Part shown: positions 1-7,639 of the stretch, in pieces | Layout: each line of letters begins with the position of its first letter | Position numbering within the stretch: position 1 is the stretch's first letter | Position numbers and translations under genes: made by a program | The notes under the pieces: model-generated | Seen by the model: the letters and a program-made list of their open reading frames with translations, nothing else | Database searches by the model: none | Told to the model about the DNA's origin: nothing | Assembly: GCA_043747745.1 (NCBI GenBank) | Contig: JAYTOP010000050.1 | Span: 1-42,805, forward strand | DNA from: SZAS-103 sp043747745 | GTDB taxonomy: Bacteria; Pseudomonadota; Gammaproteobacteria; Xanthomonadales; Xanthomonadaceae | Direction: 5' to 3' | DNA length: 42,805 nucleotides

Positions 1-261
1 CGAAAGGGTCTGGGTGCCGGTCACCAGGGTATGTGCTGCAGCCCACTGCTTCATGGCTGCATGGACGGCGCGGGTCGGCATGACGCCGTGGCGATATTCG
101 TGCTTGTAGGCGGGCGAATACGGATTGGTAACAGTCCCGGGCTTGAGGACCGGTGCCGAAGCGCCTGCGGCGCTGGCTTGCGTCACGAACACGGTGCCTG
201 CGGCCAAGATGGCCAGCGCGAGAGAGTTTTTACGCAAGCTGGTAAAGGACGTCGAGTTCAT
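1..261 (-). CDS. Secreted protein of unknown function, N-terminal part only
   Basis: The gene reads leftwards and runs off the window, so only the first 87 residues are visible. It opens with a clear Sec-type signal peptide: a basic stretch (SLRKNS, residues 8-13), a hydrophobic core at about 14-27 and a likely cut after an Ala-Ser-Ala near residue 31. The mature start contains TNPYSPAYKHEYRHG followed by VMPTRAVHAAMKQW. I do not recognise the family. The ATG at 261 is chosen because the signal peptide begins there. The preceding 545 bases hold no sure gene, so its promoter should lie in that stretch. The missing C-terminal part would be needed to say more. Confidence 0.75.
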   Translation of the reverse strand, partial: MNSTSFTSLRKNSLALAILAAGTVFVTQASAAGASAPVLKPGTVTNPYSPAYKHEYRHGVMPTRAVHAAMKQWAAAHTLVTGTQTLS

Positions 262-806
262 TCGTAACCCCAGATGAGTGTGTGGTGTGCGACACGGGCG
301 GTATTGCCTGCGGCGCTGTGTGTGGGCATCCCCTGCCCCAATCCTGGCTTCTCTCACTGCAACGTCGCGGCGCTGTTTGCCATGACGGCCTTGCTAGTCG
401 TACGCACGAACGTGTCAACACTGCGGAGTTCCATCTCGTTCGCAGACACCGCCTCCAGCGCGAACGAGCCGACGGTAGCAGCGGTCTTCACAGCCCATTC
501 CTTAATTTTTTTTAATGATATTGTGCATTGCGCCAAATTCTGCTTGGACCATACCAATCGAAGACGATGTCAGCATCGCCGCCAACCGTGACGGAATGCG
601 GTTTTCATCATCTTGGTGAGCAGTGGCAAAGCCTGGCGTCTGGTCGGGTTGCGACGCATTGCGTCACAAAACGACGCACCGACCGTCATGCTGCATCGCA
701 GCATCCATGGCAACGGCAGCGATCAAAAGATCGACTGCGTCACGTAAATTCCATGTTAAACCGCGCGAATGAGGGCACGGCAATGGGAACGCCTGTCGGC
801 CGAACG
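262..806. other. Gene-poor stretch between the left-edge secreted gene and purA
   Basis: No gene is supported here with confidence. The stretch holds an AT-rich island at about 502-530 (runs of T and A against a high-GC background), which is the most likely promoter zone for the leftward genes, and one possible 45-codon reading frame listed separately. The part from about 560 to 806 shows only short inverted repeats and open frames rich in Arg, Pro and Ala, typical of chance frames in high-GC DNA. Confidence 0.6.
354..491 (-). CDS. Possible small protein, 45 residues, GTG start
   Basis: A short frame starts with GTG at 491, has AAGGA seven bases upstream, and directly follows the AT-rich island at 502-530. 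About 80 percent of its third codon positions are G or C, and its amino-acid make-up is ordinary (VKTAATVGSF at the start, NSAATLQ at the end) rather than the Arg/Pro-rich pattern of chance frames. It would be the first gene before the secreted protein that starts at 261, on the same strand. I see no hydrophobic segment and no known family. The evidence is compositional only and the call could easily be wrong. Confidence 0.25.
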   Translation of the reverse strand: MKTAATVGSFALEAVSANEMELRSVDTFVRTTSKAVMANSAATLQ

Positions 807-836
807 CAAATAGAAACCCCGGCGCGAGGCCGGGGC
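807..836 (-). terminator. Rho-independent terminator of purA
   Basis: On the minus strand a 7-bp perfect stem (CCCCGGC, 5-base loop, GCCGGGG) is followed by the T-rich run TTTCTATTT. It lies 28 bases beyond the purA stop codon. Confidence 0.85.
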
Positions 837-863
837 TGGTGATCGTCTCGACGTTCGCTGACT

Positions 864-2156
864 TCAGGCGAACGGATCCCGCAGCACGATGTTCGCATCG
901 CGGTCCGGCCCGGTCGAGACCATCGCAAGCGGGCAACCGACCAACTCCTCCAGCGAGCGCAGATAGGCGCGCGCGGCTGGCGGCAGTTTCGCGAAGTCGG
1001 TGATGCCGTGGGTGGATTCGCTCCAGCCCGGGAACTCCAGGTACACCGGCTCGCATTCGTTCCAGCCGGCCGCATCCAGCGGCGCGTATTCGGTCTGCTT
1101 GCCGCGGTATTTGTAAGCGATGCACATCTTCAGCGACGGCAGGCCGTCGAGCACGTCGAGCTTGGTAATGCACAGGCCGCTGATGCCGTTGATCATCACC
1201 GCGCGCTTGAGCGCGACCAGATCGATCCAGCCGCAGCGACGCGGCCTGCCGGTCGTTGCACCAAACTCTGCGCCGCGCTTGCGGATGTCCTCGCCCATCG
1301 CGTCGTCGAGCTCGGTCGGGAACGGGCCGCCGCCGACGCGCGTCGCGTAGGCCTTGGCGATGCCGAGCACGTAGTCGATCGAGTCCGCGCCGACGCCTGC
1401 CCCGGCAAGCGCGCCGCCTATCGTGGTGTTCGACGAGGTGACGTACGGATAGGTGCCGTGGTCGATGTCGAGCAGTGAGCCCTGCGCGCCCTCGAACAGG
1501 ATGCGCTTGCCGTCGCGACGCAGGTCGTGCAGCAGGCCGGCGACATCGGTCTTCATCGGATCGACGTACTTGCCGAATTCCAGCGCCTCGTCGAGCGTCT
1601 TCTGGTAATCGACCGCTTCGGCGCCAAGATATTTGGTGAGAACGAAGTTGTGGTAGTCCATGACCTCGCGCAGCTTTTCCGCGAGCTCTTTTGGATAATT
1701 CAGGTCGGCCACGCGCACGCCGCGACGCGCAACCTTGTCCTCGTAGGCCGGGCCGATACCGCGACCGGTGGTGCCGATCGCCTTGCCGCCCGCAGCTTTT
1801 TCGCGGGCCTGATCGAGCGCGATGTGGTACGGCATGATCAGCGGCGTAGCCGGGCTGATCTTCAGGCGCGAGCGCACGTCGATGCCAGTGGCTTCGAGCT
1901 CCTCGATTTCCTTGCGCAATGCGGCCGGCGACAGCACCACGCCGTTGCCGATCAGGCACAAAGCGTCGGGTCGCAGGATGCCGGACGGGATCAGGTGCAA
2001 CACGGTCTTCTTGCCGGCGATCACCAGCGTGTGGCCGGCGTTATGGCCGCCCTGGAAGCGCACGACTGCGCCGATGCGCTCGGTAAGAAGGTCGACGATC
2101 TTGCCTTTGCCCTCGTCGCCCCATTGTGCGCCGAGGACTACTACTGACTGGCCCAT
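864..2156 (-). CDS. purA: Adenylosuccinate synthetase
   Basis: This enzyme joins IMP and aspartate using GTP to give adenylosuccinate, the first committed step from IMP to AMP, in the cytoplasm. The protein is 430 residues, the usual length. It has the family's GTP-binding loop GDEGKGK at 13-19 with the catalytic Asp14, and GGHNAGHT at 36-43 carrying the catalytic His42. The family segment TTGRGIGPAYEDK lies near residue 130, and the IMP/GTP-binding region with ATTGRPRRCGWID lies near residue 300. An open frame continues upstream, but the ATG at 2156 is chosen because AGGAG sits seven bases before it and the family N-terminus MGQSVVVLG begins there. The gene has its own terminator and is separated from the hflKC group by another, so it is probably a single transcription unit. 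Confidence 0.98.
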   Translation of the reverse strand: MGQSVVVLGAQWGDEGKGKIVDLLTERIGAVVRFQGGHNAGHTLVIAGKKTVLHLIPSGILRPDALCLIGNGVVLSPAALRKEIEELEATGIDVRSRLKISPATPLIMPYHIALDQAREKAAGGKAIGTTGRGIGPAYEDKVARRGVRVADLNYPKELAEKLREVMDYHNFVLTKYLGAEAVDYQKTLDEALEFGKYVDPMKTDVAGLLHDLRRDGKRILFEGAQGSLLDIDHGTYPYVTSSNTTIGGALAGAGVGADSIDYVLGIAKAYATRVGGGPFPTELDDAMGEDIRKRGAEFGATTGRPRRCGWIDLVALKRAVMINGISGLCITKLDVLDGLPSLKMCIAYKYRGKQTEYAPLDAAGWNECEPVYLEFPGWSESTHGITDFAKLPPAARAYLRSLEELVGCPLAMVSTGPDRDANIVLRDPFA

Positions 2157-2570
2157 GATGACTCCTGGTATTGATTGGTGCGTAATTTGGGGTGACCTAT
2201 TGCTGCCAAGCTCGGCCATCCGACCGCCATGGATGGCGGAAATGCCGAAAATGCAGGAGCAATTTTCGGCCATGCCTCACCAAGTCGGCCGACCTGCGCC
2301 ATCCTGGCTTCGGCGCGAAGCATCGCGCACGAGTCCACTGGACTCATGCAAGCGCGCTGCTTCGCCCCCATTGTGCGAGGACTGAAAATTGGTCTTGGCA
2401 ATTGTCACCACAAGCAACTGCAAGGTCGCGAAAACAAAGAAAGCCGGAGGACTGGCCCCGGCTTTGCGAAATTATCCTTGTTTTCGCACGCGAGAGCCAG
2501 TCTCGTCGCCATGGCCGATACAGCGCCTGCGCTTTACCGACTTCCTATTCCCCGTTCCCGATTCCGGGCA
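2157..2570. other. Spacer between the DUF2065 gene and purA
   Basis: These 414 bases contain the terminator of the upstream hfl group (2430-2465) and presumably the purA promoter. At about 2542-2571 there is a short low-complexity tract of TTCCC/ATTCC words (CTATTCCCCGTTCCCGATTC), a repeat type seen between genes in Lysobacterales. Open frames here are Arg/Pro/Ser-rich and unsupported. I see no RNA gene. Confidence 0.55.
2430..2465 (-). terminator. Rho-independent terminator of the hfl-DUF2065 group
   Basis: On the minus strand an 8-bp perfect stem (AAAGCCGG ... CCGGCTTT, 10-base loop) is followed by CTTTGTTTTC. It lies about 105 bases past the stop of the DUF2065 gene and ends that transcription unit before purA. 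Confidence 0.8.
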
Positions 2571-2762
2571 TTAGACCCGCACGAGTTGCAGTGCGACGAG
2601 GCCGACGACGATCATCACCCCGCCGCCAATGCGCAAGGCGCGTTCCGGGGTGGCGGTGAGTTCTGCGGCCATGCGCTTCCAGGCACCCGGTGCGGCCAGC
2701 AGGAACAGGCCTTCGATCACCAGCACCAGGCACAACGCGGCTAGCAGGTCGGAGTAATTCAT
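2571..2762 (-). CDS. DUF2065 (YjeT-like) small inner-membrane protein
   Basis: The protein has 63 residues with two predicted membrane helices: about 4-24 (LLAALCLVLVIEGLFLLAA) and 44-61 (RIGGGVMIVVGLVALQLV). A short basic/acidic stretch with the family-like PERALR lies between them. DUF2065 proteins (E. coli YjeT) are of unknown function and in many gammaproteobacteria sit just after hflKC and before purA, which is the arrangement here: it starts 15 bases after the hflC stop. Position suggests co-transcription with hflK-hflC. A role in the HflKC-FtsH complex would be inference only. Confidence 0.9.
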   Translation of the reverse strand: MNYSDLLAALCLVLVIEGLFLLAAPGAWKRMAAELTATPERALRIGGGVMIVVGLVALQLVRV

Positions 2763-2777
2763 CGCGACTGCAACGGT

Positions 2778-3659
2778 CTACCTCGAAGGCGCGGCGGCGC
2801 GACCCGGGTTCGCAAAGTAACGCATAAGCTCGGAATCGGGATCGAGCACCAGCACGTCCTTGCCGCCGAACGACGTCTTGTACGCCTGCAGGCTGCGGTA
2901 GAAGCCGTAGAACTCCGGATCCTGGCCGTAAGCCTGGGCCGAGATTGCAGCCGCTTCGGCGTCGCCCTGGCCTTTGAGCAGTTGGGCGTCGCGCTCGGCT
3001 TCGGCTTTGATGACCTGGCTTTGGCGGTCGGCTTCGGCACGGATCTTCGCCGACTCTTCATCGCCCTCGGCGCGCTTCTGCAATGCCGCGCGTGAGCGTT
3101 CGGCGCGCATCCGCTCATACACCGAGGTCAGCACGTTGCTGTCTTCGGGCAGGTCGATGCGCTTGATGCGGATATCGACCACCTCGATGCCCAGCGAAGG
3201 CTGGGTGATGCGATTGACCTCGCGCAACATCGCACCGCCGAGGTTGCTGCGATCGAGCACGACGATGTCCTGCAACAGACGCTGGTTGATCGTGTTGCGC
3301 AGCGCCTCGACCACGATCGGCGTCAGTCGTTGCTCGGCGCTGGTTTCGCTGCCCAGGGTCGCGGTGTAGTAACGACGCACATCCGCGATCCGCCAGGTCG
3401 CGAAGTAATCGACGCTGACGGACTTCTTCTCCTGGGTCAGATAGCGGGCAGGCTGCGCATCGAGGGTCAGGATGCGATGGTCGAACAGCAGCACGCTTTG
3501 CACGACCGGAATCTTGAAATGAAGGCCTGGCGCGGCATCGGTACGCACGATGCGACCGAACTGGAACAACAGCGCGAGTTGATTCTCGCCGACGATGTAG
3601 GTCGAGCCGACCAGCAAGAGGGCGATCACGCCGGCAAGAACAATCCAGAGAATTTTCAT
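2778..3659 (-). CDS. hflC: HflC, SPFH/band-7 modulator of FtsH protease
   Basis: HflC pairs with HflK in a large membrane-anchored cage on the periplasmic side of the inner membrane that controls access of membrane substrates to FtsH. The 293-residue protein has an N-terminal anchor at about 4-22 followed by the family start of the SPFH domain (YIVGENQLALLFQFGRIVR). A long Ala/Glu/Arg-rich helical region lies near 180-245, where the sequence reads like the HflC coiled coil (KAEAERDAQLLKGQGDAEA). The ATG overlaps the hflK stop as ATGA, so translation is probably coupled. FtsH itself is encoded at 9950-11872 in this window. Confidence 0.97.
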   Translation of the reverse strand: MKILWIVLAGVIALLLVGSTYIVGENQLALLFQFGRIVRTDAAPGLHFKIPVVQSVLLFDHRILTLDAQPARYLTQEKKSVSVDYFATWRIADVRRYYTATLGSETSAEQRLTPIVVEALRNTINQRLLQDIVVLDRSNLGGAMLREVNRITQPSLGIEVVDIRIKRIDLPEDSNVLTSVYERMRAERSRAALQKRAEGDEESAKIRAEADRQSQVIKAEAERDAQLLKGQGDAEAAAISAQAYGQDPEFYGFYRSLQAYKTSFGGKDVLVLDPDSELMRYFANPGRAAAPSR

Positions 3660-4789
3660 TGGCGGGGTTCCTCACGTCCGTCGGGGCGCGAGCCGCGATC
3701 CGGACGCGCGTTGTCCGGCACGGTCGCGGTGACCGTCGGCAGGTTCACCGGTGCGGCGGAAGCCGCCATCGCAGCAGTTGCGTTCGATTGCCGATCGCCC
3801 GGCAAATAAACGGTGTTGTTGCCGCGACCGGCGAGGACCTTGGGCGCATTGGCGAGCACTGCCTCCATGGTTTCCAGATACAAACGCTTGCGCGTTACCT
3901 CGGGAGCCTTGCGATATTGCTCGGCGAGCAACGTGTAGCGTTGCGAATCGCCCTGCGCGGCGGCAATGACGGCGGCCTTGTAACCTTCGGCACCGATACG
4001 CACGCTCGCAGCCTGCCCGCGGGCCTTCGGAATGATGTCGCTCGCGTAACCTTGCGCCTGGTTGATCTGCTTGTCCTTGTCCTGCTGCGCGCGCGTCACA
4101 TCGTCGAATGCATCCTTGACCTCGTCCGGCGGACGCGCATTCTTGATCGTGAAATCGGTCACCAACAGGCCGGTATGGTATTCGTCGAGCGAAGCCTGGA
4201 GGCGGCCGCGCAGGTGTGCCGTATCCATTGCCTTCTGACCGATCACGTCGTCCATGAGGCTCGCTCCGACGACTTCGCGCACCACGCTTTCGGAGGCTTG
4301 TTGCAAGATCTTCTCGGGGTCGCGGTTGCCGAACAGGAACAGGCGCGGGTCGCGCACGCTGTACTGCACGTTGTAATCGATCTGCACGATGTTCTGGTCG
4401 CGGGTCAGCATGCGCACCTGGTCGGACGCCGAACGCACCTGCGTTGTATAGACCTTGGTCACCGTTTCCACCGGCCACGGCCACTTGAGGTTGACGCCGG
4501 GCGTCAGGATGCGGTCGAACTGACCGAAGCGCAGCACCACGCCGCGCTGGGTTTCATCGATTATCTGGAAGCTGCTGAACAGCAGCCCCACCAGGACAAG
4601 GATGCCGAACCACATCGCAAAACGCGAGCCCTTGTCGCTGCCGCCCGATTCGCCGCCGAATATGCGGCCCATGCCTTGCTTGAGGCGATCAAGGAAAGCA
4701 TCGGTTTCGCGATCGGGATCGCGACCCTTCCACGGATCCTTGCCGCCCTTGTCGGAGCCGCTGCCCTTACCCGGTAGATTCCACGCCAT
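3656..4789 (-). CDS. hflK: HflK, SPFH/band-7 modulator of FtsH protease
   Basis: HflK is the partner of HflC in the HflKC-FtsH complex. The 377-residue protein starts with a Gly/Asp/Lys-rich cytoplasmic tail (MAWNLPGKGSGSD), typical of HflK, then a membrane helix at about 57-75. The SPFH domain begins around IIDETQRGVVLRFGQFDR and an Ala/Gln-rich helical stretch follows. The C-terminal tail after about 335 is Ala/Pro/Arg-rich and probably disordered. The ATG at 4789 has AGGAG 8 bases upstream. It follows hflX by 74 bases on the same strand. Confidence 0.97.
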   Translation of the reverse strand: MAWNLPGKGSGSDKGGKDPWKGRDPDRETDAFLDRLKQGMGRIFGGESGGSDKGSRFAMWFGILVLVGLLFSSFQIIDETQRGVVLRFGQFDRILTPGVNLKWPWPVETVTKVYTTQVRSASDQVRMLTRDQNIVQIDYNVQYSVRDPRLFLFGNRDPEKILQQASESVVREVVGASLMDDVIGQKAMDTAHLRGRLQASLDEYHTGLLVTDFTIKNARPPDEVKDAFDDVTRAQQDKDKQINQAQGYASDIIPKARGQAASVRIGAEGYKAAVIAAAQGDSQRYTLLAEQYRKAPEVTRKRLYLETMEAVLANAPKVLAGRGNNTVYLPGDRQSNATAAMAASAAPVNLPTVTATVPDNARPDRGSRPDGREEPRQ

Positions 4790-4863
4790 CTGCGCTCCTG
4801 CGCTGCCGCACGACCGCGCCGAGTGGCTGCACGAATCGTGATCGGTCGCTGTGATTTTGGTCT

Positions 4864-6189
4864 TCAGTAATTGTAGGTAGGGGCGTCGGGGCCGGCAAGC
4901 AAGGCCTCGAGCGCATCGCCGCCGGCTTCGGTCGCCAATTGCTCGGCCTGTGCACGCGGCAGATCGAGCCGGACGCGCCAGCCGTGCTCGTCGGCGACCT
5001 CGTTGGTGATCGCACCCAGCGCATGCAGACGCGAGCGCAAACGGGCCAGCCTGGGCGGCAATTGCAGCTCGCCATGCACGCGCTGCGCGGCGAATCGCTC
5101 GGAAATCGCCTCGCGCAGCAAGTCCAGGCCAGCATTCGTGTGCGCGGACACCCAGATTTTTTCCGCGCCATCGGCCGGACGTTCACGCCGCGGTTTGCCC
5201 GTCGGCCCATCGTCCTGAGCGGCCAGAAGGTCGATCTTGTTGAACACCAGCAGTTGCGGGATGTCGCCCGCATCGATGTGCTTGAGCACCGCGTTGACCT
5301 GACCGATGCGTTCGTCGCGCAACGGATCAGCAGCGTCCACCACATGCAGCAGCAGATCGGCATCGCGTGCTTCGGACAAGGTCGAGCGGAACGCGGCAAC
5401 CAGTTCGTGCGGCAGGTCGCGCACGAAACCGACCGTGTCCGACAGCACCAGCGGCCCGCAATCGAGGCCCTCGACACGACGCACGGTCGGGTCGAGCGTC
5501 GCGAACAACTGGTCGGCAACGAAGACCGTGGATTTCGTGAGCGCGTTGAACAACGTCGACTTGCCCGCATTCGTATAACCGACCAGCGCGACGCGCGGCA
5601 GTTCGTTGCGCAAGCGCGCGCGACGCATCTGGGTGCGCTGCACGCCGACTTTCTCCAGTCGCTTCTGCAACTGTTCGACGCGTTTTTGCAGCAGGCGACG
5701 GTCGATCTCGAGCTGGGTTTCGCCGGGACCGCGCAAGCCGATGCTGCCGCCGCGCTGGCGTTCCAGATGGGTCCAGCCGCGGATCAACCGCGTCGCCATG
5801 TGCTTGAGTTGCGCGAGCTCGACCTGCAACTGGCCTTCGTGCGAGTGCGCGCGCATCGCGAAGATGTCGAGGATCAAGCCAGTGCGATCGACCACGCGAC
5901 GACTGAGCGCCTTTTCGAGGTTGCGTTCCTGCACCGGCGACAGCAGCTTGTTGAACAGCACGAGATCCGCGCCAGTGCTGTCGCACAGCTGCTTGACCTC
6001 TTCGAGCTTGCCGGTGCCGATGTAATAGGCCGGATTGCGGCGCGTGACTTTTGCCGTGATCGTGCCGACCACGGTCGCGCCGGCCGAGCGCGCGAGCTCC
6101 GCGAACTCTTCCAGCAAGGTCGGATCGGCGGCACCGGAATACGGCTGGATCAGCAGGGCGTTTTCACCCTTGCGCGAGCGTTCGAACAC
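4864..6189 (-). CDS. hflX: HflX GTPase, ribosome-associated
   Basis: HflX is a GTPase that binds 50S subunits and splits stalled or heat-damaged ribosomes. The 441-residue protein has the family N-terminal domain with GTGKLEEV (58-65), the glycine-rich HflX signature around 147-160 (GGSIGLRGPGETQLE) and a coiled-coil linker at about 161-195. The G domain follows: G1 GYTNAGKST (204-212), G3 DTVGF (251-255) and G4 NKID (317-320). The start is GTG at 6189, directly after the hfq TAA with no gap, so reinitiation after hfq is likely. The hfq-hflX order is conserved in gammaproteobacteria. Confidence 0.97.
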   Translation of the reverse strand: MFERSRKGENALLIQPYSGAADPTLLEEFAELARSAGATVVGTITAKVTRRNPAYYIGTGKLEEVKQLCDSTGADLVLFNKLLSPVQERNLEKALSRRVVDRTGLILDIFAMRAHSHEGQLQVELAQLKHMATRLIRGWTHLERQRGGSIGLRGPGETQLEIDRRLLQKRVEQLQKRLEKVGVQRTQMRRARLRNELPRVALVGYTNAGKSTLFNALTKSTVFVADQLFATLDPTVRRVEGLDCGPLVLSDTVGFVRDLPHELVAAFRSTLSEARDADLLLHVVDAADPLRDERIGQVNAVLKHIDAGDIPQLLVFNKIDLLAAQDDGPTGKPRRERPADGAEKIWVSAHTNAGLDLLREAISERFAAQRVHGELQLPPRLARLRSRLHALGAITNEVADEHGWRVRLDLPRAQAEQLATEAGGDALEALLAGPDAPTYNY

Positions 6190-6477
6190 TTAAGTTTGAT
6201 GCTCCGTCGGAGGATGGGCCGGCTCGTGGTGCGCAGGCTCATCGTGCCCATGCTCGCCATCGACGCCAATGCGCACATTGCGCGATGGCACCACGGTCGA
6301 GATCGCGTGTTTGTAGACCATCTGGCTGACCGTATTGCGCAGCAGCACCACGAACTGGTCGAACGATTCGATCGTGCCCTGCAGCTTGATGCCATTGACC
6401 AGATACACCGCGACCGGCACGCGTTCGCGACGCAGCGCATTCAGAAACGGATCCTGGAGCGTGAGACCTTTGGACAT
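6190..6477 (-). CDS. hfq: Hfq RNA chaperone
   Basis: Hfq is a hexameric Sm-like protein that pairs small RNAs with mRNAs. The 95-residue protein has the conserved N-terminus MSKGLTLQDPFLNALRRE with Gln8 of the proximal uridine-binding face. The Sm1 region is VYLVNGIKLQGTIESFD (24-40), and the Sm2 signature YKHAISTVVPSRNV (55-68) includes YKH. The tail after residue 72 is His-rich (GEHGHDEPAHHEPAH), unlike the Ser/Gln-rich tail of E. coli Hfq. An open frame extends upstream, but the ATG at 6477 fits the family start and has AGAGGG nearby. It lies between miaA and hflX, the usual order. Confidence 0.98.
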   Translation of the reverse strand: MSKGLTLQDPFLNALRRERVPVAVYLVNGIKLQGTIESFDQFVVLLRNTVSQMVYKHAISTVVPSRNVRIGVDGEHGHDEPAHHEPAHPPTEHQT

Positions 6478-6611
6478 GTGCTTACCCTCTGAACTGATTT
6501 GCGATGTTGTCGTTATGGACGCCAAAAGGTGGGCGCGGCGCCAGCCCGGCCATTCATCGCTGACAGGAAGCGCCCATGATCGCACAGCGCCACGACCGCC
6601 GCGACCAAGCC

Positions 6612-7583
6612 TTAGCCACGCGGCAGGCGTCCGAGGAAGAGTCCGAGCGCGGCATCGAGCACGACACCATCAGTCGCTGGATCGAACCAGCGTGCATCGA
6701 GCTCGCCACGCAGCCATGTGAGCTGGCGCTTCGCGAGCTGGCGCGTGGCAGCGATGGCTTCGGCGCGGAAAGCCGTGGCGTCGGCCAAGCCATCCAGATG
6801 CCGCCATGCCTGCCGGTAGCCGACGGCGCGCAACGCGGGCAGATCGAGTGGATCGGACAGAGCTTGCAGATGCGGATCGGCGCGCAGCCGACGCACTTCA
6901 TCGAGGAAACCATCCGCGAGCATCGCGTCGAACCGGGCCTCGATCCGCGCATGCAACACCGCGCGATCGGCTGGGCACAGCACCAGCTTGAGCACGCGGA
7001 AAGGGAACGTTTGGCGCACAGTCGCGTTCTGCCAATCGCTGATCGGCTTGCCGCTGAGGCGCCAGACTTCCAGTGCGCGGCCGATTCGCTGGCGATCACC
7101 GACTTTGATGCGCAGCGCTGCGGCCGGATCGACCGTCGCGAGTTCTGCATGCAATGCATCCCAGCCGCGCGCCGCGCCCTCTTCCGCAATGGCTGCACGC
7201 AGCATCGGATCGGCGGATGGCATCGGCGACAGCCCATGCAGCAACGCACGAAAATACAGACCGGTACCGCCGACCAGCAGCGGAATCTTTCCACGCGTGA
7301 CGATATCCTGCATCGCGGTAGTCGCATCGGCTGCGAACTCGGCAGCACTGTAGCGCTGGTGCGGATCGCGCATGTCGATCAGGCGATGCGGCGCCTGCGC
7401 AAGCGTCGTGGCATCGGGTTTCGCACTACCGATATCGAGCCCGCGATACACCAGCGCCGAATCGACGCTGACGATCTCGCCACCGAGCCGCTGCGACCAC
7501 GCGATCGCGAGCGCGGTCTTGCCCGATGCAGTCGGGCCCATGATTGCGATGGCAGATGGGCGCGTGTCGATGGCGTTGGTCAT
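6612..7583 (-). CDS. miaA: tRNA dimethylallyltransferase MiaA
   Basis: MiaA adds a dimethylallyl group to N6 of A37 in tRNAs that read codons starting with U, the first step of ms2i6A synthesis. The 323-residue protein has the P-loop GPTASGKT at 16-23, then DSALVYRGLDIGSAKPD where most family members have DSMQIYRG, and a conserved YF-RALLHGLSPMP segment near 115-125. The basic C-terminal region ends with TRQLAKRQLTWLRGE, which is typical of the family. It is the first gene of the miaA-hfq-hflX run and is transcribed away from the AlkB gene, whose ATG lies only 56 bases off. Confidence 0.97.
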   Translation of the reverse strand: MTNAIDTRPSAIAIMGPTASGKTALAIAWSQRLGGEIVSVDSALVYRGLDIGSAKPDATTLAQAPHRLIDMRDPHQRYSAAEFAADATTAMQDIVTRGKIPLLVGGTGLYFRALLHGLSPMPSADPMLRAAIAEEGAARGWDALHAELATVDPAAALRIKVGDRQRIGRALEVWRLSGKPISDWQNATVRQTFPFRVLKLVLCPADRAVLHARIEARFDAMLADGFLDEVRRLRADPHLQALSDPLDLPALRAVGYRQAWRHLDGLADATAFRAEAIAATRQLAKRQLTWLRGELDARWFDPATDGVVLDAALGLFLGRLPRG

Positions 7584-7639
7584 CGGCGCAGGTTAACGCA
7601 GACGTTTGCCGGACGGACGCTGCGCGTTACCCTAGCTGC

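Noticed and set aside
664..1959. Long minus-strand open frame of 431 codons overlapping purA
   Set aside because: It is Arg/Ala-rich with no motif and lies over the purA gene in another frame; purA has complete family motifs.
2290..2400. Short inverted repeat GAGTCCACTGGACTC considered as part of a tRNA
   Set aside because: No cloverleaf with acceptor stem and T-loop sequence can be drawn around it.
4939..6492. Plus-strand open frame of 517 codons opposite hflX and hfq
   Set aside because: Antisense shadow of high-GC genes; it is Arg/Gln/Ala/His-rich and shows no domain, while hflX and hfq are unambiguous.
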